64,000 nt of DNA from Fistulifera solaris (Eukaryota > Bacillariophyta > Bacillariophyceae > Naviculales > Stauroneidaceae). The stretch spans positions 620,001-684,000 of the forward strand of contig AP026146.1 in assembly GCA_030295235.1 (NCBI GenBank), read 5' to 3'. The notes under the pieces are model-generated. The model was not told where the DNA came from. It made no database searches and worked only from the letters and a program-made list of their open reading frames with translations. Positions 53,722 through 64,000 of this stretch are shown here, piece after piece (positions within the stretch are counted from its first letter, which is position 1; every line of letters starts with the position of its first letter). The position numbers and the translations under genes were made by a program.

Positions 53722-54628
53722 TTACATACCAACCTCAACCGTTTGTTCCGCCGCATGCATAATTTTCGGATACAAGGCACGAGCTTCGGTCTCTCCGCCT
53801 CCACCGACTTCCACCTGAGGCAAAGCGTTGCTCACTCGGTCACTCAACTCCTGTGGTGGAAATCGCGAGAATCGACTGGCCGACGACTGAAAGGCTACGC
53901 CATTGGCGTCTGTTCCGGTCCATACCACATAGATTGTCAAGTCACAAAGAGTTTTTCCTTCCGACGCGAGTACATTGCATTCGTCTTCGGTGATTTCACA
54001 TCCTCTTGTCGGCTGTCCTGACGTGGCCTGAGTTTGCTGTACACCATTGAAATCGTAGGTAATTTCGGCACACTTATCACTGGAGCAAAATACGCAAGAA
54101 TCGTCCCAGGTAACACCTCTCACCATTCCGTCTTTGACATCAATAATGGCCGTCAAGTATGGGAATACTCGAGCTTCAACGGCATCGTAATAAACACGAA
54201 GAAATCCACTCTTATCTTGCGCCGCAGCCGCAATTGTCACATCTCGTTGATAAAAGACAGTCTCCGACTCGACAACCAAATCATTGAATGCTGAAGGAAA
54301 GAGGCGGGGTGAGACTCATGAGTCATCTCTGCGGAAAAGCACGACGCAAGTAGGACGAAAACATACAATTCGGAATGTGCATTCGTGAATACTGATCAGC
54401 TTCTGGCTGAAACGATAAACGAATATAATCTACACCACGAGCCCAGTCTTTGGTATTGCCGACGTGAAAGCACACGATTGTCTGTTTCCCAATCTCAATT
54501 TTTTCGAGTGTGTCGACCGAAGCGCCGGAAAAGGTCGCTTGACAACCTCCCCATTTGTCGCCGGAAGATTCGTCTTGGGCAGCAACCAGCGACCACAGTA
54601 ATGCGAGCAAAATAGTGAATGATTTCAT
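53722..54628 (-). CDS. secreted protein of unknown function with paired cysteines
   Basis: About 276 aa. A clear signal peptide (MKSFTILLALLWSLVAAQ) leads a soluble protein with Cys residues likely to form disulfides (WGGCQATFSG, TIVCFHVGN, DDSCVFCSSDKC, GCEITEDECNV, KTLCDLTIYVVWTGT). Two exons flank a 76-bp intron (54291-54366); the junction reads MHIPNSFNDLVV. No catalytic motif or anchor is seen. It may be a cell-wall or secreted adhesion-type protein, but I cannot name a family. An alternative Met five residues upstream (54643) would weaken the signal peptide. Confidence 0.7.
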
Positions 54629-54643
54629 TATTAAAGATGTCAT

Positions 54644-55574
54644 CGATATCGTAAATATGGTAATGCTAATATGTTTGTCAACAAATAAAAACGCTTGCCA
54701 AATGTCTCTTTTTCCGCAGCGCTGGGGGCGTTACGGTGAGGCTGGATTCGACATACACAATTGGCTACCGATACGATCCGCAAGTTGATACTACGGGGTA
54801 ATTTATAATTTGAGCTGACACATCCGACGCTTCGATGCGTTGTAAGATCTTCAAAAACAATAAAAGCAACACTTGAATGAGATTAGTTAGTCCATGGCTT
54901 GTCGAAAAGTGGTAAACAATGTTTGTCTGGACATAGATTCTTTCATTGCACCTAATCCGGGATTGCCGTAAAGTTGAGTCACAGCTTTTTCAGACAACAC
55001 TACCCTATTTTGTGGTGCAGGTAATTCAATCCAACAAATCTCTCAATTGCAGCAACAGTAATGACGTAGATAGAATACTTGTTCAATGGTTTGTCGAGAA
55101 GTGGCAAATAATGGTAGTATGGGCAATATATTTCATTCGTAAATGTACAGAACTATTACCGGGACTGCAGTAAAGTTGAGTCACAGCTTAACCAGACAAC
55201 TTCATTATTATTTTTGATAGTCTCCGAGGCGTACCGGTGCGATAATTGCTTGCTTATCGAACGCAAAACAGAGCACAAAAGCCTCGATCATTTTTTTCGC
55301 ATTTCTTGCATGACTAGAGACACTTCCCATTATAAAGCAACTCATTCTCTTTCAAGCGAGCAGAATCCATTCTTGCAATAGTGCGACGAAAAAAGCCATT
55401 GGAATTACTTTGAAGCAGCGCAACAATTGCTATCACTTTCCTTTCTGCACCTGGGGCTTTGTAAATTCCGTATTCGTCATTTCTTCTTGTCGACGCGTGC
55501 TGAAGAATTGCCACCGAAAGCATTCACTGGATAAAACCTTGTTTTACTCTTTCCATCCAAACAACACGGACAGT
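54644..55574. other. intergenic region with a diverged direct duplication
   Basis: No gene is seen. Two imperfect copies of about 110 bp sit at about 54892-54998 and 55085-55200 (see the repeat entry). Confidence 0.4.
54892..55200 (+). repeat. imperfect direct repeat, two copies of about 110 bp
   Basis: Both copies hold TTGTCGA(A/G)AAGTGG at one end, and TAAAGTTGAGTCACAGCTT followed by CAGACAAC at the other, with diverged middles. The period is about 195-200 bp. No coding content. Confidence 0.6.
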
Positions 55575-56355
55575 ATGGAAGATCGCCTTCATGGACTCGC
55601 CGATTCGTTTCGTCGCGAACGTGACGATGCGTTGCGACGCAAAATGACAGCTCAAGAACGATTGACTTTGAAAAAACAAGAAGTGGATGCCATGACTGCT
55701 ACTTTGAATAATCTAGAGGAAAAGCAGAAGCAATTGAAAGTTCATATGAGTAAAGCTGAAGAGAATGAAGAGTTGCGCAGGGAAGTGTCGCAATTGACAA
55801 AAGAAGTAAGCATCAGTGATTTTAGTGGTGGCATGTTTTGACAGTGTAGGATTTTCATTGACTCTTGTCTACTTTCTTGTGCTTCAGGTGGAATTTCAAC
55901 ATGCGCAGCTTTTGAATAAACGCGAGAAAGCAGAAGCGCTTCGGGGAGAACTTGCCGTCAAAGTGAAGCAGCGTCAGCTCTCACTCGCCAAGGTTTGTGA
56001 CCTCCTACACCAGCAGCGTGAGAGGAACCAGCAGATGATTCAGTCTCTGACAACGGGACGCTCAGATGATAAGTTGAAGTCAGTAGAAGCTGCGAAAGAA
56101 CTTCTCTTGCTGGAGCTCGAGAACGATCACGATGGACACAACTTGAAAAAGTGGCGTGACTGGGTGCAAGTCAAGATTCAGTTTCTATCCGATCAAGGCG
56201 AGCACAAACGTCGTGAATGTGCTCGTCTCGAAACGATCATTGAAGGATATCGCACTAACATGCGTCTTTCGGTCAGTGATTCGAAGGAGAAGGACGAAAC
56301 GTCTGGCGATGTAGTCACGGAAAAAGCTCTTGTCATGATGGAATGCAGCGCTTGA
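55575..56355 (+). CDS. coiled-coil protein of unknown function
   Basis: 232 aa in two exons with an 81-82 bp intron (55806-55887), phase 0. The protein is almost wholly helical with heptad-like patterns, from MEDRLHGLADSFRRERDDAL through VDAMTATLNNLEEKQKQLK to HKRRECARLETIIEG. The conserved-looking core KKWRDWVQVKIQFLSDQ is not recognised. Charged coiled-coil proteins of this size often belong to kinetochore, centrosome or basal-body complexes; that is a guess. Confidence 0.65.
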
Positions 56356-56553
56356 TCATCGAGTACCGAGAGCCAAGTCCAAACACGCGTAGATTCCGTA
56401 GCAAGACCTTTTAGTCGTCGATTTGATTCACTTCATTTGCACTTTCTCTATAGTTTTACATCACTATCTGGGACCAAAATCCGTTCAACTCACTTACGAA
56501 AGCTTTATACAGATCTTCGACACAATCTTAACAAAATGGGTATAGACCAGATT

Positions 56554-57414
56554 TCAGCCCCAATAATCTCCGTTTTCTGCTTGAACTAGAAACCGTGTGG
56601 GGTGCTCGACTGTAATTCGGTTTGTAGTGTGTTCCGCTTCGCCCCACAATTGGGCGGCCGCATTCATGGCATCATTGACCCATTTCTTTCTCATCCTGTT
56701 GTTGTCCTTGGCGCTTAGTGGTGGAAGGGATAGACGTCTGTATCGCATTGCTTTCTTTGGGTCTTTCAAGCAATGATTAAGAACAACTAGCAATTGCAAT
56801 GCCTCAAAATGCCATGGCTTCAAACCAATCGCACGTTCGGCCATCTCGGCGGCTCTCGGCAATTGATCCACCCCTTGGTGAAACAGTAGCATAGCTAATC
56901 GCGAATGAGGTTCGGCCCAACCAGGAAACTGCCGCGTCATTTCCTCCAGCATTGCTTCCTCGTCGACCAACCCCTCCGAGCATTCTTTCTGCATATGCAA
57001 CATGGCAGCCGCCGCATTCTTGTCCTTTTCCGTGGTCCACAGGTGCACCAGTTCATCCAGCGCATCGTCTGAGTTCTCTAGACTTTGTAATAGTTCTATT
57101 TCAAGTTCACGGAAGCTTCTCCCCGTGCTGGTGAGGAACATGTGTCGTGCTTTTGCTTCCGCAATAATTCCTTCTCGCAGGATGCTACTTTGTCGATCAA
57201 TGGCAAAGTATTCTTCAAGACGCATTCGAACGCGGTAGAGTTCATCCTGCTCGGCGTAATCTGGATCGCGATAAAAAAGAATGGAAGACGCACGAGCCGT
57301 CATTACTGGTGCCTCGAGAACTCTGGGGGTGAATGCCAGCGCTATCCCTATCTTTATGCACACGAAATAGAAGGCACGCAACCGAAACGCAATAGTGTTG
57401 TTTGTACAAATCAT
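56554..57414 (-). CDS. plastid-targeted helical-repeat (TPR-like) protein, paralog 1
   Basis: Intact 286-aa ORF from the Met at 57414. A signal peptide (FYFVCIKIGIALAFTPR) contains an Ala-Phe-Thr-Pro junction typical of diatom plastid proteins. The mature part has EGIIAEAKARHMFLTSTGRS, DDALDELVHLWTTEKDK, and TPR-like helices FPGWAEPHSRLAMLLFHQG and ERAIGLKPWHFEALQLLV. It shares these blocks with the neighbour at 58123-58946, so the two arose by tandem duplication. Function unknown; a plastid protein-interaction role is likely. Confidence 0.72.
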   Translation of the reverse strand: MICTNNTIAFRLRAFYFVCIKIGIALAFTPRVLEAPVMTARASSILFYRDPDYAEQDELYRVRMRLEEYFAIDRQSSILREGIIAEAKARHMFLTSTGRSFRELEIELLQSLENSDDALDELVHLWTTEKDKNAAAAMLHMQKECSEGLVDEEAMLEEMTRQFPGWAEPHSRLAMLLFHQGVDQLPRAAEMAERAIGLKPWHFEALQLLVVLNHCLKDPKKAMRYRRLSLPPLSAKDNNRMRKKWVNDAMNAAAQLWGEAEHTTNRITVEHPTRFLVQAENGDYWG

Positions 57415-58122
57415 GGTGTTCTTGCTCGTTGTTGTGTAAACCGTCTTGGGAACTCGCTTTGACAGAAAAAGAAAAAGAAGAAGAATCGGTTGACACACTG
57501 CGAAAGATTGATTGGGTCGATCATCTCGATCGACAGAACAAAAAAACCATCCAATGCCTCTTATAAGAATTCTGCCGATCTAGCGTTCACGAAAGATCGG
57601 AACCCTTTGGCGATGTGACGGGTGATGGACAGTACACTGTCGTAGATGTCGTACGGAAACCACTCTTGTTCCCCAGTGTGATGGTGCGTCATTGGAGTAC
57701 ATTTTCATCGTATAGTAGGATGCACCACTTCAACTGACCATCTGGCGCAGCCGGTCGGCAGAAAAAGACACGAACTGGATTCCATCGAACAGAAACGAAT
57801 ATCACCACGGCATCGGAATCGGACGTTCCTTTGCTAGAGATAGATAGCATCTACCCCTCTAGTAGTCAATGAATCCGTCCCGAGAGCATCAATGAAGACT
57901 TTAACAAAGGTTAGGAAAGGTATGCTGGTAGAATGGTAGACTAAATACTTTGTAATATAGTGAGGACTTGTCACGGGTCACAGTCAACTAAAAATCTTTA
58001 TCAAAGTGTTTCGATTCATCGACTGCAAAGAACTATGATATGTACGGTGAAAGAAGATCAGCGGATAGGTTAACATACATTGCCAAGAGGTCTCAATTCA
58101 TCATTTTTGATAAGCGTGGTAT
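57415..58122. other. intergenic region between tandem TPR paralogs
   Basis: No gene or repeat of the paralogs is seen here. It should hold the promoter of paralog 1 and the 3' UTR of paralog 2. Confidence 0.35.
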
Positions 58123-58946
58123 TTACTGCCAGCTGTCGTCCGATGTCTTGGTAAGCGTGACCGTACGTTTACTCGTTCCTTGCTTGATGGAGCTTGTTAT
58201 GCGTTCTGCTTCCTGAAAGCGCCCCTTCGCTTGCATCAGCGATCGTTTAACCCACTCCTTTCTATCTCTGTTTTTCGTTTCCGGGTCAAGAGGGGTAACG
58301 CCAAACTACTCCAATGCATCGATCCCTCCATGTCGTGAAAATTGGCGCTGATGGCCACCATTAAATGCAAGGCTTCAAAATGCCAAGGCTTCAAATCAAT
58401 CGCCCGGACTGCCATATCGGCAGCGATGGATCCATGCATAGGACCTCCTTTGTGGAATAAGACGGCAGCGAGACGAGCATGAGGTTCCGCCCATCCGGGG
58501 TGCTCCTCAATCAATTGCCACAGACGAGCTTCTTCAATTTCAAGACCCCTGGAGCAAGAGACATCCATGAACAACATGTCAGACGCCGCATCTTCGTCTC
58601 TTTCGGTGGTCCACAAATGCACCAGCTGGTCGATGGCGTCGTCGGAATCTTCTAAACTTTGGAGCAGTTGCATCTCGACCTCACGCATGCGACGTCCCGA
58701 AGTCGTTAGAAAGAGCTGATTTCGTTCCGCCTCGGCGATGAAACCCTCTCGAATGAAAGTATCATCGTGGGTATCGATGAGTCTTTCGAATCGAGCCCGA
58801 TTCCTTTCAATGTCATCACGATCGGATCGGGTGGAGTAAGCGAGGGCCGTCAGCGTCACACGAGAGGGAGAATGGCGAGGGACGGTGAAGGCGTCGACAA
58901 TGACCGTAGAGGCGGAAATGAGGAGAAGAAAGGAGCGGTATATCAT
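58123..58946 (-). CDS. plastid-targeted helical-repeat (TPR-like) protein, paralog 2
   Basis: About 274 aa. Signal peptide IYRSFLLLISASTVIVDAFTVP ends in a classical Ala-Phe plastid motif (shown in two parts: IYRSFLLLISASTVIV and DAFTVP). The mature part repeats the blocks of paralog 1: EGFIAEAERNQLFLTTSGRR, DDAIDQLVHLWTTERDE, HPGWAEPHARLAAVLFHKG and VRAIDLKPWHFEALHLMV. A base is missing in the T5 run at 58271-58275; repair replaces an early stop by RKEWVKRSLMQAKG and an end parallel to paralog 1. Confidence 0.75.
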
Positions 58947-59422
58947 GATGAAAAAGTTCGTCTGAGTTGTCAGATAAAGACGAGAAGAAATGGACGAAAT
59001 AAGGATTCGCGAAGATTTTTGTGTTTTCGAGTTGATGTTTTTTCTTTTGATGGTTTGATGTTGATGGCTGGGCATGGGCATGGGCATGGGCACGCACTTT
59101 GGCGTTTTCTTTCATCGAATGCGAAGAGTGGAGCCATCAAGTACATTTTACGCAACAGTGATTGGAAGAACCCTTTCTTTAGTATTGAAACGCGATTGAA
59201 ACGAGTGTCCGGTATTCATTGGACGCGCCGGTCGATCCGTTGGCTCGTGAATAAAGTCAGTTGGTGATTGATCGGGACTGAAGGACCCAAGACTTTGACG
59301 TTATTGGCTTGGTGAAGATTTTTTGTTTTCACGACCCGCGTCACTGCTGCGAAACAGTATTGCATTGCTTCGATCCTTTTCTTCGACTTGCACATGTTGC
59401 GCATTTCGTCTATGATTTCAGA
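58947..59422. promoter_or_regulatory. divergent intergenic region with GGGCAT repeat
   Basis: It separates paralog 2 (-) and the sorting nexin (+). A hexamer run of about four GGGCAT units lies near 59069-59092. No gene is seen. Confidence 0.4.
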
Positions 59423-62400
59423 ATGAAGGAACCAGTAGGTGATTTCGAAGCGATCGCGAGTGCGGATTCTCCCAATCCTGCTGAAGCCTTTGAACGAGAA
59501 CAAGTGGCGCTGCAAATGCGATTGAAACAAGTTGCGTTACTTGTACCGCCGGCGGCATGGAAATATGGAATACCCGCTCTGCTGGCCGTTGGGCTTGCAT
59601 CACCTCATGTTATTGTACGGTGGCTGCTGTATTTTGTAAGGCAGGTATTGGGCGTCGCCGTTGGGGTTGCTTTGGGGCTCGGCTTTGTGTGTCATGTTTA
59701 CGATACGCTGACGATCATGAGGGAGAAACACGAAAGAGCAAATGAAGGACTCGTTCGTCCATCATCTACGCAATTTGCTTCTTTAAAAGGATCCATGCGA
59801 CCTCCGTCGGGACTGCAACTGTCGAAATCACCCAGTAGTATGGCCGCTGCTGCGATCGAAGATGAGCAAACCTTCAAAAGCTTAATGATGTCGGCAGGTT
59901 ATTATCGTGACACGGCGAATCGGGGTCAAGTTGTTACCGCCGATACGGCATGGCTGCATCAACCCAATTATGGTTTTGATGGGAATCCGGAGGCTCCACG
60001 ACATGCCCTTCGGCATCTGCAAGAATATTGGCCAACGCTGCCCCCGGCTGTTCTCGAAAAACTTGCGTTACTGATTGAATATGTGTTACGAGATTTTGTG
60101 GGTTGCTGGTACAAGAGCGTGGATGAAGGATGCAAGTACCGTGATGCTGGAGCACTACGGAAAGAAGAAGCCGAGAAGAAAATTGAAAGTGACGCTGACG
60201 AAATACTCAAGGAAAAATCACAATCAAAGTCACATGCTCGAGTGATGTTGTATACTCTGAGCACATATCGTCGCAGTCCGTTTTTGACATCATTGTATAA
60301 CAGTATGGCTGTTTTGTTCGGGAACCTGGCGACAAGGGTGGAACACGTTAATCTTCCCGCGCTCGTGCTGCTACAATGGGCGCGAGTTCTTGCTCATACT
60401 TTTAAAGTTTATCGAAATTTGCGCAAGTCGATTTTGACAAAACATCTTTCCGGGTCGCAAACCAACAAGGGTCTCCGAGAGTCGAGACGGACTTTGGCTG
60501 GAGATACCAGAATGCCGGCGAATCCCGTCTCGGAAATTGACATGACCAAAGAGTTTTTGTTTGCGGGAAAGTTGCACAAGGCAGTCACATTCGGTTTGGA
60601 TGTTCCCGCACTTCTCTTCGCGGACGCCACGGGTCGTGAATGTGGTGTGCCCGGTGACAGTGCTGGTTCGACAGAAAATGAGGTTCTAGCAAGACGCTTA
60701 TTTGAGACTGGTATGATTCGTGAATGTGAACTCGATTACAATCGTGTGCTCAGTCACCGCATCGTTCGGGCATTAGTAACGCGTCAAGACTTTGGTTCTC
60801 CCATTGTTTCATCACTACTGACGGAGATTCTTGCTGGCTGCGCTCTTACGCCTTTAATGAATATTTTTAGTCCAGAGTATTTAAACAGCTGGATAATCAA
60901 AGGCCTTTCTTCGACACGCTCGGAGGAGCCCGCTGCGGGTGCGGCGGACTCTTCAGACAACACGACCTGTTTAGTGACAGAAACAGAGGATCGTGATGTT
61001 CGAGATGGCGACGGCGTTACTTCATTTGGTGGCGATAACTCTACGCGGTCTTTGCAAGGAGTGGGAGCTGAAGTACCAGAAATATCCATCGTGGATAAAG
61101 TCGTCAGAGAGGAGAAACGAAAGACGCTATCAAGCGCGGTTGTGCCGGAAATCAATACATCGGTATCTTCTGCGGAAGATAGCATTCTCTCTTTATTGGC
61201 CCTTGCATTGATTGACGTGCAACGTTATGTGGATTTCGATGATTACCGGCTTGCGAGGAAGAATAATCAGATGACGCAGGTGGACTGGGATGATCCCGGG
61301 TGCCGCGAAGCAGTGTTGCGACTTGTTTTGGTGATCGAATTGGCACTTACACATGGCCGGTGTACTTATCGAGCGAAGGAGCGCTTACCCAAAGAAGCCG
61401 AGATACACGGAGACGACGATGCTGATTTCGAGGATTTTTCTGAGGATCATCTGGAAGAGTCGTTATATGAGTATGGGTCTACAACTTTGTCCCAGATTCT
61501 TATGGAAATGACCAGTGACGTTGACTCCTTCGAGGAACGTGTTGCGAGAGAAAACGCTCTCGAAGTGGAGCGGAAGCGCGCGATTATTGCAGAAATGAAT
61601 GTTGAAGACTATTGTCCCACAGTCGCTGAGCTGTCGACTATTCGAACCCTTATTGCGGCGTGGCTTCACACAGGTCAGATATTTCGCAATGTTTCGATTT
61701 TGGTACAAGCACAAGCGACTGTATTGCTACCTTATTTTCACAGTCATGCATTCGTCCGATCAAAGAATAATGTTGATGGCTTCGTAAAGCAAATAAAGGC
61801 ACTCGACAATGTTGAGATTTTAGTCGACACGATGGCTGTACTTTCTAGCCAACGTCTTGATGCAGGAGATGGCGATGGATTGAAGCAACTGGTGCAAAAA
61901 CTTGCAATTCAAAGCCCAAAAATTGACGATGGCCGCCATATTGAGTCTACAAAAACAGATATTTCTTCCGTTCAACTACTGGGTTCTCCAACTGCTTCGA
62001 GCAGGTATTTGGATTTTCATCGCAACGACTCATTCGCGTCGAGTTTGCGCTCCGAACGCGAGCGCAGAATGCGCTCCTGGCAACTCGTTATTACTGGTGA
62101 TGAAAAAGAGTATGAGCCTATCTGCCGATCCAGGGGACTATCTCATGAAGATGCCACGCTTCACCGTGAAATGCATAATCTTTCGAGAATTTTTTACAAA
62201 GGAACAAATCTTATTGCCATTCGTGATGCAGCGCGCAGAAAGAAATCTGCTGACAATGAGGAGTTTTCAATTGCTGGGACGGAATCCGACGACGGTTTTG
62301 TGTCTCTTTTGACAGTAGAAACGGCGAGTCCAAGGAGGAAGATCGAGGTACCCGATGACGATTCATCTTTTTTGTTGCGGGCTCAGGTACGTCTTGAAAG

Positions 62401-64000
62401 CCCTATGATTTCGTTTTAGTTGCTTTTGGTAACTCATTAATTTGTCATCCTTAGCCAAAAAATTTGAACGCTGTGGGTGTTCACCGTGACCAAAGAAACC
62501 ATGACCAGAGTTTCAAATGCTTTGCTGCGACGTTTGAAGAACGAGTATCGAAACCGGGTTTGAATCCAGCAGCAAGCGGTAAATATTTAAGACGATGCCT
62601 TATTCGGTACTATCCGATTGATCGGACGGCTTCGATTGCTATGTTACACGATTCACGAAAGCTCGATCAAAGGAAATGCAAGGTCCCTGAAACCATTACA
62701 CTCGATGAGGCGAACCGAAATTCTGCTCTCCTATCAACTGATTTCTTACAGGAGCGTCACTTATGCAACCGCCACCTTCCGAGGGGAACTACCCGATCGC
62801 AGTCGATTCTTGCTAGCTCTGTGATTGAACCTTCAGACTTTACATCAATGCCAAGGCCGGGAAAGGCCATGGACTTTATTTTTCGACTTTCCTTCTTCGA
62901 GAACCCTATGGTTGATTTAGAAGGGCGTTATTTTACTATTCATGATTCCTCGGTACTAGGGGTGCACCGGTCAGATGCGAGTGCAATGGAGTTCAGCGAT
63001 GCATCTCTCAGTACAGTCCTGTGTATGATCGGAGACACAGCAGGAGAGACAAAAAGTAGTACAACAGATTCATCAAGCCAAGGAGTTCAGATGGGGAAAG
63101 ATGGGTATCCGGTCATATGGATGAAGTTCAGTGGCGATGATACCAAAGTTGAAATGAAGCCTTATCGCGCCTCATTTGTTCGAGCCGCCTTGTTGGTGAC
63201 AGAAGCTCGACAAGAAGCGCAGCTCCAGGTAAGTGCAAACTCATGCTTAAGCCGAGGAATTTACGAGCAGCGACTGACGTGGGTTTTCATTCCAGTGCCT
63301 CCTATCTTGTGTCAAGTCTGGCTCAGCGACGAATGCCACAAAAGCTTTGATCGACTCCATTTTGAAACCAACCTATAAACTTATTGAATATGCTGGCAAC
63401 CGTAGTAGAGAAAAACAATCTATTGTTCTTCGCGATCTGAAACTTGGAGTCAATCATATTGATAGAGCGCAACTCCGTAGAAATGGTCTTTTGGATCCTC
63501 GCTATCCAACAACTTTACTAGACATGACCGCTAGAATAGAAGAAGCTCTCCAATCAAACGATGACAGACCAGGTGCCGACTTCTTCGGAGTCTCGGCAAC
63601 TTCATATAAAATTCGTTGTACGGTGAAAGTTCGAGTTGCTGATGTTGATGCCGACGGCAATGAAGGTCTTGAAAATAGCAGTCGGATGTGCCAGGAGGAG
63701 TGGGTCGTGCACAGATCTTTCAAAGATTTTCAAACGCTGCATAAACATTTGAAAACTCAACTCGCTGCAAGTCTCTCGTCGGGGACACCGGCTAGTCGCT
63801 TGGTAGGGGCTGCAACGGCTGCTTTCGCACCAGCCGCATCCTCCCAAGGTCGTCAACGACAACCGTTCATAGCATCCCTTTCTCAGGCTTCGAAAGCTGG
63901 AGCACTTGGCGTGACAAAGAAATCAATTTTGAAAAGAATGGAAATATTGAACGAGTATTTGTTGTATTTGCTTGCCCCTGGCAACCCCGTACGTTTGTGT
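59423..64000 (+). CDS. PXA/PX-domain sorting nexin (SNX13/14/25-like), 3' end missing
   Basis: Partial, over 1,470 codons. Two membrane helices near residues 45-90 (YGIPALLAVGLASPHVIVRW; VLGVAVGVALGLGFVCHVY) anchor the protein, as in SNX13/14/25. The PXA domain spans about residues 190-495 (HLQEYWPTLPPAVLEKLALL, then RLFETGMIRECELDYN and LNSWIIKGL). A long acidic region follows. The PX domain begins near residue 1349 (VRVADVDADGNEG, then WVVHRSFKDFQTLHKHLK), a phosphoinositide-binding fold. Introns at 62387-62454 and 63229-63295. A GTACGT at 63989 may be a third donor. This group works at ER-endosome or ER-lipid-droplet contacts. Confidence 0.85.

Noticed and set aside
193-58275. Reading the many frame breaks as pseudogenes or programmed frameshifting
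   Set aside because: They fall in many unrelated conserved genes, often at ordinary homopolymers, need both +1 and -1 changes, and lack slippery-site context. Sequence error is simpler.

Overview
This window is nuclear DNA of a photosynthetic stramenopile, most likely a pennate diatom. Genes are single units on both strands, separated by about 75-1400 bp. Introns are few, short (64 to about 190 bp) and GT-AG. Several proteins start with a signal peptide followed by an Ala-Phe-like motif (VDAFTVP, ALAFTPR, VVGAFVP), the bipartite presequence used for complex plastids. Mitochondrial presequences and typical eukaryotic nuclear genes (MED21, SWI/SNF BAF60, EB1, sorting nexin) lie alongside. I cannot name the species.

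Layout. 0.2-13.7 kb: BAF60/SWP73-type SWI/SNF subunit, a PhyH-like dioxygenase, a plastid-type membrane protein, a PfkB sugar kinase, a START-like protein, EB1, a DUF4954 left-handed beta-helix protein and a DUF924 protein. 14.4-19.2 kb: membrane-anchored sulfotransferase, plastid bicupin, SURF1, a small helical-repeat protein. 19.67-25.54 kb: a complete Mutator-like DNA transposon (MULE) with identical 131-bp terminal inverted repeats and a 9-bp target duplication; it carries a MULE/SWIM transposase and a second coding region with SPAT repeats and a ULP1-like cysteine protease. 25.8-36.8 kb: a large unknown coiled-coil protein, a DUF5672-type glycosyltransferase-like protein, methylcrotonyl-CoA carboxylase beta, an Mcp1-like protein, a membrane-anchored GNAT and a possible POP5/Rpp14 protein. 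37.9-41.3 kb: a secreted double Cu/Zn-SOD-like protein with a methionine-rich minisatellite tail, and a conserved regulator-like protein. 42.7-53.3 kb: mitochondrial ClpX, a YeiH-type transporter, MED21, an amino-acid transporter, an M3 oligopeptidase and a TrhO rhodanese. 53.7-64 kb: a secreted cysteine-containing protein, a coiled-coil protein, two tandem plastid repeat proteins and a PXA/PX sorting nexin running off the right edge.

Quality. At least 22 host-gene positions need a single-base insertion or deletion, often in a short homopolymer, to restore an obvious family reading frame, and every corrected gene then closes exactly in frame. The transposon ORFs need the same, although its terminal repeats are identical. 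The simplest reading is uncorrected sequencing error, not pseudogenes; affected genes are given as one CDS across the break. No rRNA, tRNA or CRISPR array was seen. The genes form no operons and share no single pathway; many divergent pairs share 330-700 bp promoter regions.
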